Shown: positions 61,645-64,000 of the stretch, piece by piece | Numbering within the stretch: position 1 is the stretch's first letter | How the letters are laid out: each line of letters opens with the position of its first letter | Origin: Bacteriovoracaceae bacterium | GTDB taxonomy: Bacteria; Bdellovibrionota; Bacteriovoracia; Bacteriovoracales; Bacteriovoracaceae | Length of the DNA: 64,000 nt | Reading direction: 5' to 3' | Assembly (NCBI GenBank): GCA_947441615.1 | Contig: CANEUH010000002.1 | Location: forward strand, 153,470 to 217,469 | Translations under genes and position numbers: made by a program | The notes under the pieces: generated by a model | The model's database searches: none | The model's input: only the letters and a program-made list of their open reading frames with translations | What the model was told of the DNA's origin: nothing

Positions 61645-63767
61645 GAGATAGCCTTTTCACGTTGGATTGTTTTCATCATGAGTTGAGCATGTGTTCCCCG
61701 CTCTTCCTCTCCCTCAGCTGGAACTTTTTGGGTGTACGTTCCATTTTGATTTAAGTACCACGCCTGACGATTATCTTTTAAAAGGATGTCTAAAAACTCC
61801 CATAGTTTTTCTTTTAATTTAAGGTCAAAAATAGGAGTGATAAGCTCCACCCTGTTGTGTAAATTTCGGTGCATCCAATCCGCTGAACCGACAAAATATT
61901 CACCCTCAGCAGGATTATCTGAGCCATTGGCAAAATAAAACACTCTTGAGTGTTCAAGAAATCTTCCAATAACTGAGATCACTTGAATATTTTCAGAAAG
62001 ACCCTTTATGCCTGGCTTTAACGAACAAAAACCTCTCACAATGAGTGTAATTTGAATCCCTGCACGACTTGCCTCATACAAGGCTTCTGTCATGACTTCA
62101 TCTTCCATCGAGTTCATCTTCGCTATGATTCTTGCTGGTTTTCCGGCCTTCTTATTTTTTATTTCTTGCTGAATTTTCGCTATAAATCGTGATTTCATAT
62201 TAATAGGGGCCACAAGAATTTCATTGTAATCAGTTTTAAGTGAGCTACCTGTGAGGTAGTTAAAGACTTCAACAATTTCTTCGCAAATCTTTTTATTACA
62301 AGTCAGAAGTCCCAGATCAGTATAAAGATTTGATGTCTGCGAATGGTAGTTACCAGTCCCAATGTGAGCATAACTCATGATCTCACCATCTGCTTCTTGC
62401 CTGATAATCAGTGAGGTTTTAGTATGTGTTTTGAGACCTAGAATTCCATACACGACATGAACACCAGCATCCTCAAGCTTTTGTGCCCAAACAATATTTC
62501 TCTGCTCATCAAATCTCGCCTTCAATTCAACGAGACACACCACTTGTTTACCCTTCTCTGCTGCCTTAATTAAACTTCTAATAAAAGGAGAATTATCCCC
62601 CGTTCTATACAAAGTCATTTTTATCGTAAGAACATTCGGATCTTCGGCGGCTTGTGAGATAAATCTTTCTACGGTACCAGAGAAACTATCATAAGGATGG
62701 TGAAGGAGAATATCCCCCTGCCGAATAAGATTAAATATATTACTACTCTCAAAGAACTGTTTCGGGATGATCGGAGACCAAGGTTTAAACTTCAAGCTTG
62801 GTAAATCGAGATCAACAATAGCTTTTAAAATGGCAAAATCGATAGGAAAGTCCATAAGATAAATATCTTCATCAAGGATTTCTAGAGAATCTTTCAGAAA
62901 GTTCATGATGTTCTGATCAGTGTCTTTATGAATTTCTAAACGAACGCAGTCAGCAAGCCTTCTTTCCTTAATTCCCTCTTCCACAAGAATTAATAAGTCT
63001 TGAGCTTCATCTTCCCTATGGTCAACATCGGCATTACGTGAAACTCTGAAAGGTACAGTATTCTGAATTTCCATCCCTGGATATAACAAAGGTAGATTTG
63101 ATCTCACGAGAGTCACAGTCGTGACAAAACGAAATTTTTTCTCTCCTTCAGACTTTGGAAGTGTAATCAATCCTGGAATGACCTGAGGAATTTTAACCCT
63201 CGAAAATAAAATTGTTTCGGTTTGTGGATTCTTTAAAATGATTCCTAGCGAATAAGATAAGTTTGAAATGAAAGGAAAAGGATGTCCTGGGTCCACAGAA
63301 AGAGGAGTTAAAACTGGAAAGATTTTTCTCTTAAAATAATTTTTAAGATACTCCTGATCCTCTCCGTGGAGATCCTCGTAATCATAAATATAAATATCGT
63401 GTCTCTGAAGTTCTGCCACAAGATTTAAATAAATTGATCTCTGAGTTTCTAAATCCTCATTAATATGCTTTCTAATATTACTAAGCTGCTCCTCGGTGGA
63501 CTGACCATCAACTGATCTATGGTTCATTCCTGAAATTATCTGGTGCTTTAAGTATCCAATCCTCTTCATGACGAATTCATCTAAGTTTGTTGAAAAAATG
63601 ATGAGAAAGCGGAGTCTTTCTAAAATAGGATTTCTTTTGTCTGCAGCTTCTTGAAGAACTCTACGATTAAAATGAAGCCAAGAGATATCTCGATTCAAAA
63701 AATGGGTTGGGTCGACATTGAAATTAATTTTTTTTGGTTGCCTGGTGGCACTTCTTCTCTTACGCAT
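61641..63767 (-). CDS. ppk1: Polyphosphate kinase 1
   Basis: PPK1 makes polyphosphate from ATP and can reverse the reaction. The four-domain architecture is complete in 708 residues. The phosphorylated His is H448 (L-K-T-H-T-K), and the second His is H468 in Y-A-H-I-G-T-G-N-Y-H, matching H435 and H454 of the E. coli enzyme. GGAAAG precedes the start. Next to sixA and ppx, it forms a polyphosphate locus. Confidence 0.96.
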   Translation of the reverse strand: MRKRRSATRQPKKINFNVDPTHFLNRDISWLHFNRRVLQEAADKRNPILERLRFLIIFSTNLDEFVMKRIGYLKHQIISGMNHRSVDGQSTEEQLSNIRKHINEDLETQRSIYLNLVAELQRHDIYIYDYEDLHGEDQEYLKNYFKRKIFPVLTPLSVDPGHPFPFISNLSYSLGIILKNPQTETILFSRVKIPQVIPGLITLPKSEGEKKFRFVTTVTLVRSNLPLLYPGMEIQNTVPFRVSRNADVDHREDEAQDLLILVEEGIKERRLADCVRLEIHKDTDQNIMNFLKDSLEILDEDIYLMDFPIDFAILKAIVDLDLPSLKFKPWSPIIPKQFFESSNIFNLIRQGDILLHHPYDSFSGTVERFISQAAEDPNVLTIKMTLYRTGDNSPFIRSLIKAAEKGKQVVCLVELKARFDEQRNIVWAQKLEDAGVHVVYGILGLKTHTKTSLIIRQEADGEIMSYAHIGTGNYHSQTSNLYTDLGLLTCNKKICEEIVEVFNYLTGSSLKTDYNEILVAPINMKSRFIAKIQQEIKNKKAGKPARIIAKMNSMEDEVMTEALYEASRAGIQITLIVRGFCSLKPGIKGLSENIQVISVIGRFLEHSRVFYFANGSDNPAEGEYFVGSADWMHRNLHNRVELITPIFDLKLKEKLWEFLDILLKDNRQAWYLNQNGTYTQKVPAEGEEERGTHAQLMMKTIQREKAIS

Positions 63768-63920
63768 AATCTTTCCGTTTTTCGATCCAAGGGCCAGTCA
63801 TTAATAAAGTCTCATTATACCCTCAGTCTATCTATCCCCTAAGACATTCAAAAATAGGCATGAATGTGACCGAATCTTTTTCAAATTAGTTGTTAACTAA
63901 AATAATCAAATATTTATAAA

Positions 63921-63942
63921 GAAGGCCTCGAGAGAGGCCTTC
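63921..63942 (-). terminator. Hairpin at window end
   Basis: GAAGGCCTC (63921-63929) and GAGGCCTTC (63934-63942) form a 9-bp stem with GAGA loop. On the minus strand TTTATAAATATTTG follows, so it probably ends a gene that lies beyond the window. The rest, 63768-64000, holds the ppk1 promoter region and no gene. Confidence 0.6.
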
Positions 63943-64000
63943 TACTTTCCTTATTGTGACCAATCTTTTTACAATTAAATCATCTCAACTACTTAATCAA

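Noticed and set aside
1..64000. CRISPR array, prophage or insertion sequence
   Set aside because: No regularly spaced repeats, transposase, integrase or phage structural genes were found.

Overview
The window is an AT-rich, gene-dense stretch of a Gram-negative bacterial chromosome. About 60 protein genes, many starting with clear Sec or lipoprotein signals, are packed tightly on both strands. One tRNA is present. I see no rRNA, insertion sequence, prophage or CRISPR array. Gene content (a TatT-type TRAP cluster, many lineage-specific secreted proteins, eukaryotic-type IleS, dimeric NADP-isocitrate dehydrogenase, AlkB-like monooxygenase, subtilisin lipoprotein, soluble chemoreceptor) and base composition suggest a member of the Bdellovibrionota such as Bacteriovorax, Halobacteriovorax or Peredibacter. 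This is inference; the window contains no 16S gene.

Layout. 1-3.3 kb: hemL end, a two-component system and hemE as one overlapping operon, then a tiny lipoprotein gene. 3.3-7.7 kb: a stand-alone CpaF-type ATPase with an unknown partner, two small unknown genes and a large DUF6178-like protein. 7.7-14 kb: a HAD phosphatase and a five-gene TPAT-TRAP transporter operon (tatT-dctP-dctQ-dctM-unknown), then a structured leader in front of a 58-residue basic protein. 14-20.7 kb: secreted protein, Maf and FecR-domain operon, then ileS and a secreted protein. 20.7-25 kb: rpsU, rarA, and an E3-E2 dehydrogenase pair. 25-33.6 kb: coiled-coil protein, TetR with divergent alkB and a shared palindrome, an exonuclease with a WYL-like tail, a lysine-aminomutase-like enzyme, a degenerate REC-HD-GYP protein, tRNA-Gly(GCC) and a di-heme peroxidase. 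33.8-40.5 kb: secreted unknowns, MaoC-like protein and acyl-CoA synthetase, Hsp20 and BON. 40.7-49.8 kb: heavy-metal RND pump operon lacking an adaptor, a cNMP-REC-HATPase switch, a soluble MCP, a hotdog thioesterase. 49.9-60.1 kb: nucleotidyltransferase and phosphoesterase pair, DODA dioxygenase, secreted HNH nuclease, EgtB, UspA, subtilisin lipoprotein, icd. 60.2-63.8 kb: polyphosphate genes ppx, sixA and ppk1.

Genes are commonly coupled by 1-35 nt overlaps. Four convergent pairs share a 4-nt palindromic stop overlap (CTAG, TTAA, CTAA or TTAA). The only stretch longer than 300 bases without a gene is 13632-13936; it holds an extended -10 promoter and a hairpin-rich leader. The best candidates for new biology are that leader with its small protein, the HNH nuclease controlled by a palindrome at its start codon, the TetR/alkB operator, the heme-operon two-component system, the nucleotidyltransferase-phosphoesterase pair and the TPAT-TRAP operon with an extra exported protein.
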